Positions 22,901 to 34,154 of a DNA stretch of 64,000 nucleotides are shown one piece after another. The DNA is from Gamsiella multidivaricata (taxonomy: Eukaryota > Mortierellomycota > Mortierellomycetes > Mortierellales > Mortierellaceae), in NCBI RefSeq assembly GCF_025024155.1, contig NW_026251786.1, positions 1 to 64,000 on the forward strand, given 5' to 3'. Below the pieces are notes generated by a model. That model saw only the letters and a program-made list of their open reading frames with translations, had not been told where the DNA came from and searched no databases. Every line of letters starts with the position of its first letter. The first letter of the stretch is position 1. The position numbers and the translations under genes were made by a program.

Positions 22901-24022
22901 ACAGGCGAACGATCCTCGTCTCAGCTCCCCATTTCATGTACACAGGCGACCCAGTCCTTGAGGAGCTCTCCCACGGATTTTACGGCATCTACATCTAACC
23001 GTTATCGGACGACTGTGGAGGATGCGAGCAGTAGGCTGTCCCAGTACAGTGGACAAGGGTCCAATAACGACAACGACAACAATGACGACGAGGACGACGA
23101 TAGTTCCAGCTTTATTGAACTTATCCGTGTTCCGACCCAGAGTTCGATTCGCTCCTCTCGATTTAGTCCGTCTCCTTCGTCCTCCTTGTCTTCGTCCACC
23201 TCTCGATCCGGAGCTGCCGCCCAGAGCTCCCATGACCTCTGTCCAATTGCAAGTGGTCATAATGCACAGTCACCTAGCGACTCTGATAGCGGCGACGACA
23301 ATGAGCCGCTGCAATACTTGGATGTGGGGGATTCCCATGAACCCAAAGCATGGCTTCAAAGGAGTACTGTCGCTACAGACGCTCAGTTGTCACTGCTACA
23401 TAGGGATTCTATCCGCCCATCCTCTTCACAAAGCCCTGCACCGACAATGGGCGATAGGAGCCGGAGTTACAATAGTCCAAGGAATGACAACATCAATAGC
23501 AGTAGCAGCAGCAGCGTCCACAGCGGCGGCACACGATCCCTGCGTATCCATTCTCAGATACCCGCTCAAGCGTCTGCACAGGCGCGTGGGGTAGAAGCCG
23601 CGGTTGCAGAAAGACCCAGAACTGTCAGACACGACACTGTATCCGCCTACACGACCCCATTCTCCCCAGAATGCCAGCGATCAGAAACTGACCGTACTCA
23701 CAGCAACACCGGTAGCAGGCGGCGTATGGCCTCGCCCGTCCCTTCCTTTGCGTCCACACGGTCGACATCCTCGCTGCTAGCTCCGCTGTCGTATCCCTAC
23801 ACTGCGCCGACGGCCACCATCCCGTCCACAGGTTCCTCTGATATATTACCCGCATTCACTACATCAACAGGAGGTACTTCCCGTAGAATGTTCTCCCGCG
23901 AGGCCGTCGTCCTGGGTACGCCAGAGACACCGATCTCTTCCACAAGCGCCACTCCGATCAATGTCCGCGAGGCTGCTGCACTTATGCACGAGCGAAGCCT
24001 TCTCCGAAGGCATCGCCCTTAG
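19995..24022 (+). CDS. Very large Ser-rich, mostly disordered protein of unknown function
   Basis: Two exons, 19995-21777 and 21858-24022, join in phase (1,315 residues). The start follows a CT-rich leader and has an A-rich context. Only the first ~140 residues look folded: a helical, hydrophobic region with PAIPFLQYLPILRTL and ALALRFCKVTLVLLPELP, ending near FWQRY. The rest is Ser/Thr/Pro/Arg-rich with many SSS, RS and acidic patches. Near 430-470 a helix-like FQQELSRRLHL occurs, and near the end NVREAAALMHERSLL forms an amphipathic segment. No catalytic motif or membrane helix is seen. It could be a scaffold or regulatory phosphoprotein, but nothing fixes its role. Its 3' end converges on the SLMAP-like gene. 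Confidence 0.65.
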
Positions 24023-24338
24023 CGAAACTTTTTTTACTTTTTCAATACATGATGAAACTATTATGGAAGCTCGCGCATCCTTCTATATAGGCGCTATTGC
24101 GGGTTCTCTAGGTTCACCACATTTGAGTAGACATTCCGCATTTTTTTTTTTTTTTTTTTTCAGTGCGACCATTCTTTTATTATATATGTTACAAGGTCGA
24201 GCTGCAAAAAAAGAGTGGAGAGATAAACATGGATATATGCAAAGGTCTGTAGCACTTTGACAATAAAGCGAACGGGGAAAGAACAGGAAGCGGTGCCGCT
24301 CGTCCCGTCTTTTTTTTTTTTTTTTTTTTTTTCCCCCC
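24023..24338. terminator. Convergent 3' region with two poly-T tracts
   Basis: The 316 bp between two convergent genes. Poly-T runs at 24142-24161 and 24309-24332, plus ATATATG and AATAAAGCG near 24261, fit overlapping polyadenylation regions. No coding signal. Confidence 0.45.
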
Positions 24339-27300
24339 TTATTTCACAGTGAACCCACTCCTGCGCATGAACACAAAGGCACCGAGGCCTACTAACATAA
24401 AACCTCCAGACATCAGCATGCTCGTGGGCGTCTACAGTATCGCAATAAAAGACACTCAGTGTTAGTAAGTTATGGAAGAGGGAGACATACAGATTGCTTG
24501 AGCAAAAGAGTTTGGCGAATATGTACCTGATTTACATGCGCCGTGCCCTTTTTGCCGAGAGGGAAGATAAATTGCGCCCACGAGAACTCGTGTCTCGCTG
24601 CAACGTCTTTGGATTCACGGCTCAAGATTGTCGAGGCTTTTGTCGTCGTGGTCGTGAGTTGCTCGTGACATTCGGGGTGCTTACACATAAACGAGCCAGA
24701 AGTGATCTTTGGCGACGTGGGCGTCAATGTCGAAAGCTCTGCTTGTGCTGCGAGCTGCTTTGCTTTCTTGAGCTCCCCCTCCGACTTGGTAACCTCCGCC
24801 TTCGCTTCAGTCAGGTCTCGCGCCAACGCGGCCTTGATCATGGCTAGCTCTGTGATTTCCTTTGCCTGCTTCTCAATCGTCTCCTGCAATGTGTTGACCT
24901 GTGTTTGGACGGAGGAGATCTCCAACTGCAAAGTGACCACATCTTCAGCCTGGGGTGCAGTCGTCGACAGACGTGTAATTTCTTCCTGATGTTTTGTCAT
25001 CAACAGCTCCTGTGCTTGGGTCGCTTCACGACCAACGCATTCCAGATTCTCTTTGTGCTGAGCCTCCAGCACGCTCATGACCATTTCCTGCTCCTTTCGA
25101 AGACTATCCATGGCCGCTTCATGTTCTTTTTGAAAACTCTCCATGGCTACTTCATGTTCCTTTCGAAGACTCTCCATGGTTTGCTGGTGCTCATTGATGA
25201 GCTCACTCATGCTGTCCTTGGCCAGATCGCGTTCCAGTTTCACCTGTGTCAACTCTGCGGCACTCTGGGCGATATCACGTCTCAGGATCTCATCCTCCTC
25301 CACCAAAGGCTCGAGCAGGTGAGTCTTTTGAATGTAAGCATCTAGCTCTGCCTGTGTATCGTCTAGCATCTTTTTCATCTTTGCAATCTCCTCCGCATGA
25401 ATCTATCGATCAAGTACAGTTTGAAATGGGAGGATGAGCAAATCAATTTTGAGTCCAAAAGTATCCCCAGAATACCCTCGCCTCTTCCAAGGTAACACGG
25501 ATGAGACAAAAGGAAGAAAAAAAGGGCAGGATTCCTTGACATACCTGAGCATTTTCTTCTAGCAGCTTTTCATAGTCGACAGTGGGAACGGTCTGGATGA
25601 GCGCCTCGGCGACCTTAACATTGGTATTATTTGCCTTTGCATCCTCCTTAGCTGAGACGGTGATTGCTCGCTCCAGTTCACCAAGACCCTGCTTCAGTTC
25701 CCCGAGATCAGCATTGGTCTCCTGTGAGCGTGTGAGTTCGTTTTGGAGTCTAGAGATGATAAGATCGATATTGGTACTCTGACCTCCTGTCACAGCGTTT
25801 GTAGTGGAACCAGATTTCGCGGAGCTGGTTGTTGACTCTGATGGTGAGCTAGACCTGAGTTTGGCATGGGATCTAGAAAAAAGGACCAAACTGAATAAAT
25901 GCCTTGCAATTGGAATAATGAAGCATCCAAGTCAGCAGCAACGTACTCTTGAGGTGATCCTCGCGGCGTAGGGTATGACATGCGGGAGACATAGATCTTG
26001 CATGCGACCTTCTCGTGCAGCACTAACGTCAGTAGCGTCAATAAGGCAAAAAAAAAAAAAAAAGACGTCAGTTTTGTTTGCCAATGCTACTCGGTCCGAT
26101 GATGGTCTGCTGTAGTCAGCAGCAGTGCAACCCATGACCGATGATCGATCGAATGCATAAGTGGCTGTTGCCAGACAGAGCTCATCTAGTGCGAAGCGTT
26201 GTTTGTCGTACATGTCTACACAAAATGAAGTGCAAGATGAATGACCCGCTATTGAGGGTACATTCGCATGCCCTCGCCTCGCATAGTCCTGCAGGTCAAA
26301 CAAATTCTCGGCCATGTACTTACAGGAACCGTCCTCATCCATGATATCGATGCCAAATTCCAGGTGGTCGTTTTGATTTAAGACAAAAGGCTCGCTTTCA
26401 ACGTTTTCGGGGCAAAGTCGCTTTCCGTTCAAGAAGGTGCCGTTGCTTGACTTGAGGTCGCGAATATAGACCTTATTAACCACAGAAAAGATAAGAGATA
26501 TTGAGATCAGAACCGGAACTGAGCCTAGACCTTGCTGAAATGCGAGCATGTTGGTCTACAGAGGAGAGGGATGGAGATTCCCTGTTCCAGGTATATATAG
26601 TGTCTTGCTGCATTTAACCCCTGACAATACCTTGCTGTTCTCTGACCAAACTTCAGCATGGACACGACTGAGGACCTTGGAGTCAAAATAGCCGTTCGAA
26701 GGGTTGGGGGCAGTTGTGACACCGGTTTGTCGACCGATCTTGACCCTAGTGTTCTCCGGCAGCTCCAGGGACTTGAGCGCAAAGCTGCCGTTGGTGGGTT
26801 CTAGGACCAAGATTGCGTTTGAAGTAGCGGTTGGTCGGCCATTGGCCGAGGCGAAGTCAACGGTAGCATTGCTGCTGCCGTTTGCCATGATGTATTTGGG
26901 GTTGGTGGCGTTGTTGAGGGTGCCTGTGGGCGAGGACGTGGGCGAGAGCGAGGCTGAGGCTGAGGCGGTTGATAGGGTCGGGGCAGCAGAGACGGCAGCG
27001 ACGTGTCTTTTGGGTAGGATTCCCGAGGAGGTCTGGAGCAAACTATGGACGGGCTGAGTGATGGTTGAAGTGGAGCTGACAGAAGGAGCTGCTCCGATGA
27101 GGATGATTAGATGAGAAAGGGGAAGAAGAGGCGAGATTAGGTGGATGGTTGTTAAGCACTCGTTATGTCAGCATTTTGGTGTCACTTGTCTTTCTTCTCG
27201 CTTCCACACCAAAAATGAATAGGAGCAAAATGACGAGTGAACAGCACAGCGGAAGAAAAAGAAGAGAGTGAAAGGGCGGGGAAGCAAGGCCATTGAAGAC

Positions 27301-27616
27301 TAATTGACTTACTCCTTGACTTGTTACGATAAGGAAAGGCGGGGTAAGAGGCCGAGGACGAGGCAGCGTTGGTATGGCTGGTATAGTTATTACTGCTGCT
27401 GTTGCTGTGGCCATTGGTGAGGACTGCAGTAGGAGAGCCCATTGCGGTTGCGGCGGCAGTGGTGGCTGAGGGCGCAGTGATGATGCCGTTGACAGAGGAG
27501 ACAGAGGAGACAGAGGCAAGACTGCTGCTGCTGGCTCTGGAGCGGGAGAGGGCGAGGGGCGCACCCTTCATGGAGTCCTCCTCGGGGATCGGAGGACTGT
27601 GGCGACGAGCTGACAT
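24339..27616 (-). CDS. SLMAP/Far10-like FHA, coiled-coil, tail-anchored protein (STRIPAK-type)
   Basis: Seven exons: 27616-27313, 27088-26631, 26471-26324, 26022-25947, 25872-25545, 25402-24527 and 24431-24339. Every phase joins (760 residues). A Ser-rich N-terminus is followed by an FHA domain with its key signatures: VKIGRQTG, SRVHAEVW and LKSSNGTFLNG (roughly residues 175-300). Next come a Ser-rich linker and a long coiled coil of about 350 residues containing near-repeated KEHEVAMESFQ-type segments. The last 30 residues form a tail anchor (MLMSGGFMLVGLGAFVFM) ending in a short basic tail. This is the architecture of animal SLMAP and yeast Far9/Far10, which link the STRIPAK phosphatase-kinase complex to ER, nuclear envelope or mitochondrial membrane through phosphothreonine recognition. 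The final exon is tiny, so automated models could miss the anchor. Confidence 0.85.
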
Positions 27617-29143
27617 GGTGGGATGGACTGCAGGGTATTATGTATATGGAGGGAAGGAATATCAGCCGCAACGCGTATCCAGTGGGTGCCAGGTGAAGAA
27701 GGAGAAGAAGGACAAGGAGGGCAAGGAATGGGACAGGAGTGGGACAGGAGGGGGACAGGAGGGGGACAGGAGGACGACAGACAGATGTCAAGGAGTTATG
27801 AAGAAGCTAAAGAGGTTAAAGAAACTAGAGGGATGTAAACTGCTAAAGAGGCAGAGGAGGAGGAAGAGGAACGCGAGCACGGCTGGGCAGAGGAACAATT
27901 AGAGCGATTACAGAGGGGAGGAGACAAAGGAGGAGGAAAGAGGGAAATGAAAGAAGGACAGGAGGAAGAGGGACAACGGCATGACAACGAATGCTGCAAC
28001 CGTAAATTTAACCTTTCATATGCGCCCATACACCACACACCCACACACCCACACACCATCACACCATCACACCATCTCTTTCCTTCCTCAGCCCTGACTT
28101 GACTGGCACTTTCCCGCCTAAATTGCACTCGTCCTCCCTCCACTTGCTAACCTTACCCCTCTCACCAATAAGCACTCAAATACCCAAATACTCAAATACT
28201 CAAATACTCAAATACTCAAATACTCAAATATTCCCTTACTGGTCCCCCTCCATTGTCCCTTGCCGTCGATCAGAGTCCTCCTCTTCAGGCTCCCACCCCA
28301 TTTCCTTTCTTCTGAAGCATGGGCCTCCCTCCCCGCTTGTCGCTCTAAAAAAAAAAGGGCGGTGTAATAATATGCATTTGCATTTACTTGCTCTCCTTCT
28401 CTTGTTAGCCTTCCTCGGAGTACATATACATTAGTAGTGCACATGTACAGTAAGCTGACAAAAAAAAAAAGTGTGCGCGAGTGTCGATAGGCTGAGAGCA
28501 ATATTCTTTAATCGCTCAATTGCTCACTAAAAGTCTTTTTTTTTTTTTGACTTCCAGACTCATCTCAACAACGCAAACCATGAAAAACAAAGCACTCCAG
28601 AGATCCAGCCTTCTACCTTCCTCTATGGAGTGGAACTAGCCCATCTTCGATAGATTCTGGTTCTAACGAGCCCTCCTTGCACCGCCACAAACCTCCATAG
28701 ACAAAATACACTGAGACCGAGACTCTTTTAGGGGAGCAAATGAAAGAACGCCACCAATTTTAAACTCATCAGACAGCTGTGACCAGTTATACGCTGTGCC
28801 TGTGTTGCAGGGAAATAAGGCAGGAGGCTTTCCTCCATCCCCATCAACATCCCATCCTAACTTCAGTGAGAGGGTCATACGAACGACATTAATCAAACAG
28901 GAATAAGCGCACATTACTGGACCACATCGGATCAAACGGACAGAAACTGACTGACTGAGCTACAAGGAGCAACCTGGTCCTTGTAGTTGTTGTTGTTGCT
29001 GTTGTTGTGTGCACTCTCTCATCATCGTCATCATCATCATCCATGGCCGCTGCTGCTCCTCCATCCGGTGCCATTCTCTTCAGTTCAAGCAGCATCTTTC
29101 GACCGTTCTTCAAGCATATCTATCAACTACACAGCTCACCATC
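27617..29143. other. Divergent intergenic region with simple repeats, about 1.5 kb
   Basis: The upstream regions of the SLMAP-like gene and the UNC-93-like transporter. Open frames at 27390-27902 are GC-rich low-complexity artefacts. Repeats: GGGACAGGA units (27730-27775), ACACCC/ACACCATC units (28025-28075) and AAATACTC octamers (28180-28232). No gene called. Confidence 0.55.
28180..28232. repeat. Octamer tandem repeat (CAAATACT)n
   Basis: About six units of an 8-base repeat. There is no spacer diversity, so it is a microsatellite, not a CRISPR-like array. Confidence 0.85.
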
Positions 29144-31165
29144 ATGGCCATCTCAAGGGCCCTGCGCCAAATCATCCTCATGGGCGTCATCTGCTTCGGC
29201 ACTATCGGCATGTTCAACGCAATGTCCTCCATCGGAAACGCTGGCAAGCACTCGCCCACCGCTCAAAACCTCGCCATTACCTCCTCTTCAATTGCTTATA
29301 TCATCGGATTCCTGCTCGCCGGCGGCACACACAACATGATCGGCCCCAGACTCTGCGTCGCCTTTGGCGGTCTCACATTCTTTCTCTATGCCGGATCCAT
29401 GCTACTTGCCAAGGACGACGACAACTCTGTCTATCCGCCCTTGGCCGGCATTCTCCTCGGGCTCGGTGCTGGGTGTATCTATGTCACAGAGGGCGCAATG
29501 ATGATGTCCTATCCTACCGAAGACAACAAGGGGAAATATATTGCCTGCTTTTGGGCCATCTTCAACCTCGGCGCCGTCCTTGGCTCGGTCCTACCGCTTA
29601 TCATGAATAGTGCTCCAGGCATGGATCCAGACGACGTTTCATCGACAACTTACATCGTCTACATGGTCATCATGGGCCTCGCTACCTTCCTCGCCGTCTT
29701 CCTCGTCCGTCCCTCCACCATCATCCGTGACAATGGCGAACCTGTGAGCGTCGCCAAATTTGCAGGACTCAGGGCAGAGTGCATCGCTATCTTATCCGTC
29801 TTTTGCGACTGGCGCATGCTGCTTCTCATCCCCGCCTTCTTCTTCTCCAATTTTTCTTACACTTATCAATTCAACGACTTCAACGGTTTCAACTTCAACA
29901 TCAGGACCCGGTCTCTCAACTCAATTCTCTTCTGGGTAGCCCAGATCATCGGGGCTATCGTAATCGGATATCTTCTGGATGGCATACCCGTCAAGAGACC
30001 CAGGAGAGCCATGCTCGGATTGCTCGTCATCGGACTTTTATTTATGGCAACTTGGGTTGCAGCGTTGATGGTTCAGCTCCAGCACAAATGGGAACGAAAG
30101 GTCTTCCGCAAGAACGAGCTGATCGACTATGAGCATGGAAGCACCTATACGGGGTTGTTGGCTATCTATGCCATGTTTGGATTCTGCGACGCTGCTTTCG
30201 CAGTCTACTGCTATTGGCTTATGGGAGCCCTGTCCAATAAACATGACGAACTGTCGCGCTACACTGGATTTTTCAAGTCTATTCAGTCACTTGGAAGTGC
30301 TGTGGCCGCCCCACTAGACCTGGCCCAGACACCCTTACTTGCCTACTTGGTGACCAACTGGATCCTATGCGCCCTCTCCCTCGCTGCCATGTTTCTCGTC
30401 TGCAGGACCATCACCGATACCACTATCGAGCACGCGGAGGACAATGAGGGATTAGGATGCGGCGAGATAGAAGGGGAGAGAGAAGGAGATGACGGAGAGA
30501 TGGACGGAGCCGATTCCTATTATGATGCCTCTGTCAATGGGGGAGGCGGCATCACAGCAGTATCAGCAGCAGGACAAGTATCGAGGGGGCGTTTCAACTC
30601 TTTCGAAGGCGATCTAAGCACGCTCTGTGCTGGAAGTGATGCCGAAAAAGCAGGGCGTGGGCTGCGTTCAAATAGACAGCCGACTCAGCCCCAGCCGACT
30701 CAGCCCCAACCGTCTGTGCTGGCACCGTCTATTCCAGCGCCTTCACACGCAGCGACACAGGTTCAGCCTGACTTGTATTTACACACCTCCTCACAAGGAT
30801 CGAGCTCAGGCATGTGGCTTCCAACGCCAACAGCAACATTTACAGGCTCAGTAGGGTCTTATTCCAGTATACCATTACATGCCCCATATCCAGGGTTCTT
30901 TCAATTTCAGCCAAATGGATCAGCAGTGACCACAATACAAGAAGGATCTATACCAGCTGAGAGTACCGTGGGACATGGACAACTTCACCTGCAAGAACTG
31001 CCCGGCCCAACGCCGCAGAGTTCGCGCACCATCAGGTATGACGACGATCAGGATATGGACTCTGTGGATACGCATTCCATTTCGTCCATGTCGTCGGGAC
31101 ACGACTCTATACCAGAAATGACAGAAATGTCCGGAGCGGAGGCACCACGGAGCCGGCTCAGATAA
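29144..31165 (+). CDS. UNC-93-like major facilitator superfamily transporter
   Basis: Single-exon gene for 673 residues. ATG 29144 (ATCATGGCC) is preferred over the upstream in-frame ATG 29009 because family members start just before the first helix. Residues 1-440 hold about 11-12 helices in the UNC-93 pattern: LMGVICFGTIGMFNA, IAYIIGFLLAGG with GPR after it, a GLGAGCIYVTEGAMM helix, and the second half starting near 215. Substrates of fungal members are mostly unknown; animal UNC-93 regulates a potassium channel or TLR traffic. Residues ~455-673 form a Gly/Ser/acidic cytosolic tail with a QPTQP repeat, unusually long for the family. Confidence 0.82.
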   Translation: MAISRALRQIILMGVICFGTIGMFNAMSSIGNAGKHSPTAQNLAITSSSIAYIIGFLLAGGTHNMIGPRLCVAFGGLTFFLYAGSMLLAKDDDNSVYPPLAGILLGLGAGCIYVTEGAMMMSYPTEDNKGKYIACFWAIFNLGAVLGSVLPLIMNSAPGMDPDDVSSTTYIVYMVIMGLATFLAVFLVRPSTIIRDNGEPVSVAKFAGLRAECIAILSVFCDWRMLLLIPAFFFSNFSYTYQFNDFNGFNFNIRTRSLNSILFWVAQIIGAIVIGYLLDGIPVKRPRRAMLGLLVIGLLFMATWVAALMVQLQHKWERKVFRKNELIDYEHGSTYTGLLAIYAMFGFCDAAFAVYCYWLMGALSNKHDELSRYTGFFKSIQSLGSAVAAPLDLAQTPLLAYLVTNWILCALSLAAMFLVCRTITDTTIEHAEDNEGLGCGEIEGEREGDDGEMDGADSYYDASVNGGGGITAVSAAGQVSRGRFNSFEGDLSTLCAGSDAEKAGRGLRSNRQPTQPQPTQPQPSVLAPSIPAPSHAATQVQPDLYLHTSSQGSSSGMWLPTPTATFTGSVGSYSSIPLHAPYPGFFQFQPNGSAVTTIQEGSIPAESTVGHGQLHLQELPGPTPQSSRTIRYDDDQDMDSVDTHSISSMSSGHDSIPEMTEMSGAEAPRSRLR

Positions 31166-31341
31166 CTCTTTCATTATATCCCCTTGTACATTATCTAATG
31201 AATAAGCAAATTGCCAAAAGAAAACGGCTTGAATACGTGCGATTTGTAATGCTATTCATGCTGCACTATTACCAGAGATGCATGCAAAAAAGCCGTTTGT
31301 ATTTCACTATCGTACACATGAGAGATGTTTTTTTGAGCCCT

Positions 31342-33983
31342 TCATTTGGGAATATCTAGGCGAACTTTAGCCGCCAAGTCGGGGGTTTCTGCTTGCAGCT
31401 CATGCAACATCCTCTGCGCGGCTTCTTTGACGTCGTTTGTATTCCTTTCAACTGTGTTGTCCCAGAGGCGACAAACTGAATACACAGGGAAGCAATGGTG
31501 TTTGTTAGTTTAGATGGTTCGAAGGCGATCCAAAGACATGCATGCACGTATTCACCAGTTGTCAACACTGGTATTCCTGTGCCTTGCTTACGTGTGGGTC
31601 TCGATGCTGGCTCGCTAGCAGGCGACTGATCAAAGTGGCTGTAATCCCTGATTTTCTTCTTGCAAATGTAGCACATTTTCGTGCCGCACTCAGGACATGT
31701 CATTTTGTTGCATCCTAATTAAATGATCGAACGAACGAATAGGGTCAGGTACAGGCCAAAAAAATTAAAAAAAAGGGCGAGGAGGAACACAACAAATACA
31801 TGCATCAAAAGTACCTTCCGTCTTGAAGAATCTGGACTTGCACTGTGGGCACTCGCGGATGAGCGCCTCAGACATTTGTTCCTCAACCTTATGCTGTACT
31901 AAAAGGACATTATTCTTCTCCAGTTCCTGACGGTATTCTATTCAAATAGACGATGGGAGACGCTTTTAGACAGCTGGACAAGGAAAAGGATTCACCTATC
32001 GCAACAGCGTTGACTGGCATACCTTCACACGACTGAGGAATATGCGTTAGCGCTTTACAAAGACGGCAAGACACTTTCCGGCAGCGTGGTGCTTGGCACC
32101 GAAACTCCTTATCCTGATCATTCTCCACTACGGCAGCATACGAGCAAAAAGGACACTCTACTAACGAGTCGAGTCCAGCCTAGAAGAAATTATGAAGTCA
32201 GCTTCAAGGTTATTTGCAGACAGACATTGCTTAAATATAGTGCGAAGCCATAACAATCCTACCATTTTCAGTTCATTTTGCTGCCGTGCCCTAAACAGGC
32301 CTTGCAGTACAGGCTTAGGTAAGAATTTGACTGCCTCAGCATCCGTAAACACTGCAGTACATCCGTCTGTCATGCACTTTAGAACAGTGCGCCTATATCC
32401 GAGCTCTGCCTCAGCTCCACGTCTCGAGCATTCGAGACAAAAGAGATGCCCATCTTCACACTGTGCGACGCGATTCGGAGGTACATCATCGTAACAGCAG
32501 CCACTATAGGTATCAGACATACAGGATACAGAAGATATTATAAGAATACTGCTCCAAAGATAGGCGGCAATAACCAGTGGTATGGCGTATTTGATCTTTA
32601 CCACTCAACGAGTTCGCCACGGTCCCGGTAGTAGTTCGTATTCTTTTCTTCATTCTCAATCGTCTGTATCTCTGCGAGTTCCTTTGCTAAATTATTGTAC
32701 ACGATCATTAGTAAGTACTCGCAGGCTCTTTAGTTTCTACTTAAGATCTTTCCTTTGATACTTCACTTACCGACTTTGGCCTTCATCCAGTCCATTTCTC
32801 TTCGGAATTCAGGATCCATTCCTTGAGGTTCAAGCGGGGGTCGTTTTTTTCTAGGTACTGATACCAATATTATCTTGATCTCTCCCGCCTTGGCTTTCCC
32901 CTGACTGCCTTTTGGTTCAAACTCGGTCCACAAACTGTTCAGATACTCGAATGTTGGCGCATAATGAAATGAGAACTTCTTCAAACACGATCTGATCGAA
33001 GACGCCGCGATCCTCGGAAAGTCCTGGTACAGCTGTATTGCGCTTCAAAAATGCAAAAAAGACAGCGTTAGAGTGAGCCAGTCAGGAATGTAACTACTAG
33101 CTGTGGCAGCAATCATGCGACACCGGCCCTACCTTTGCGCGTCGTATGCTGCCGACATCCTGATGGTGCAGTTCATGTAGTCCCGTTGCCTCTTTGAAAT
33201 GTTCTTGTCCCCATCGCCGGCCACGCCGCCGACGTATTCGTCCCCTTCATTGTATGGTTCTGATCCTCCGCCTTCACCCTCATCGTCATCATCATCATCA
33301 TCGAGGCGCTTCCTCTTCGCTTTGGGATACCGGCCATTCAGCGCAAAGATAATCTCAATGCACGCATCCACAAGTTCGTCATCCGAAAGAAACCTTGGTC
33401 GGGTCTCCTCCAGCAACCTCTCAAGGTACGGTACCGAGATGTTTTCAAACATATCCTGAGCAATCGAAATAAAGTTGGCCACCAGTTTGTTTTTCTGCTC
33501 CTGTACCTCTGCGGCTTTCCGGGCTTGTTCTTCCAGCAGTCGCTGTTGCTCATTGTGAAAGTCCTCAAAGCTGGGTCTTGAATCGGACGCAACTGGTTTC
33601 TGTGGACCTGTGGAACTGCTCCCTGCCGCTATGGCAATGCCTGGCTGTTGGGATATAAAGATGTCCAAGTTCTCAGTTGTGCCCTTATACCACTCGCCTT
33701 CGTTGTCGTGATTGTCTTCGTCGTCGCCGTCGGAGTCTAGTGTCAGGTCCCATACCTCGGTGCTATGCCCATTGACTTCGATAGTTTCAACCGAGTATTG
33801 TTTCTGGCGCTTGTGATGTTGATTTGGCGCAGTGGCGCTAAGCTGAACAGCGCTGCTTTCTTGGTCCGCTGAAGACTCGAGAATCGTGTTTATCGCCACT
33901 TCAAGATTTCCAGCGGCATTGTCCAGATGCCGCTGCAAGTCCGCATCTGTACAAGAAGGGAAGAGCTGGACAAGATGCTCCAT
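31342..33983 (-). CDS. RNF216/TRIAD3-like RBR E3 ubiquitin ligase
   Basis: Eight exons: 33983-33133, 33042-32771, 32686-32602, 32503-32263, 32179-32023, 31937-31815, 31714-31592, 31475-31342; all phases join (661 residues). A CUE-like domain opens the protein (MEHLVQLFPSCTDADLQ). After an acidic linker comes RING1 (CGCCYDDVPPN ... GHLFCLEC, about 402-440), IBR (CPFCSYAAVVE ... SCRLCKALTHIPQSC) and RING2 (CPQCKSRFFKTEGCNKMTC). The catalytic cysteine should be C578 in EGCNKMTC. The end is CYICKKKIRDYSHFDQ, then LWDNTVERN as in RNF216. A rival donor at 31996 would insert 9 residues after SCEG; the shorter form keeps the conserved CEE and is preferred. An in-frame upstream non-ATG extension to 34028 is possible but no ATG supports it. 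Confidence 0.85.
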
Positions 33984-34154
33984 GGAGAAGATGTGTTCTT
34001 GAACGAACCAGGACAAGGCGATCGCCACCTCCTTCCTATTCTCGTACAGTCTATTGAGTCACGTTTAACTCTATGATACGCCACCAACCCCGTTCTCCTC
34101 ATCCTTCCTCATCTCCCATCAAACCTCACACTCATCACGTCCAAGGTGCCACAT
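33984..34154. promoter_or_regulatory. Compact bidirectional promoter, 171 bp
   Basis: It lies between the start codons of the RBR ligase (-) and the FAM114-like gene (+). The short spacing means shared control sequences or overlapping 5' UTRs. No named motif is evident. Confidence 0.5.

Noticed and set aside
27390..27902. Overlapping frames on both strands up to 166 codons
   Set aside because: Low-complexity GGGACAGGA and CAG-rich sequence upstream of and antisense to the SLMAP-like first exon.
28180..28232. Regular short repeats that might suggest a CRISPR-like array
   Set aside because: Units are 8 bases with no spacers; it is a microsatellite in a eukaryotic genome.
29009..29143. Upstream ATG extending the UNC-93-like protein by 45 residues
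   Set aside because: The extension is His/Ser low-complexity; ATG 29144 has a better context and fits the family start.
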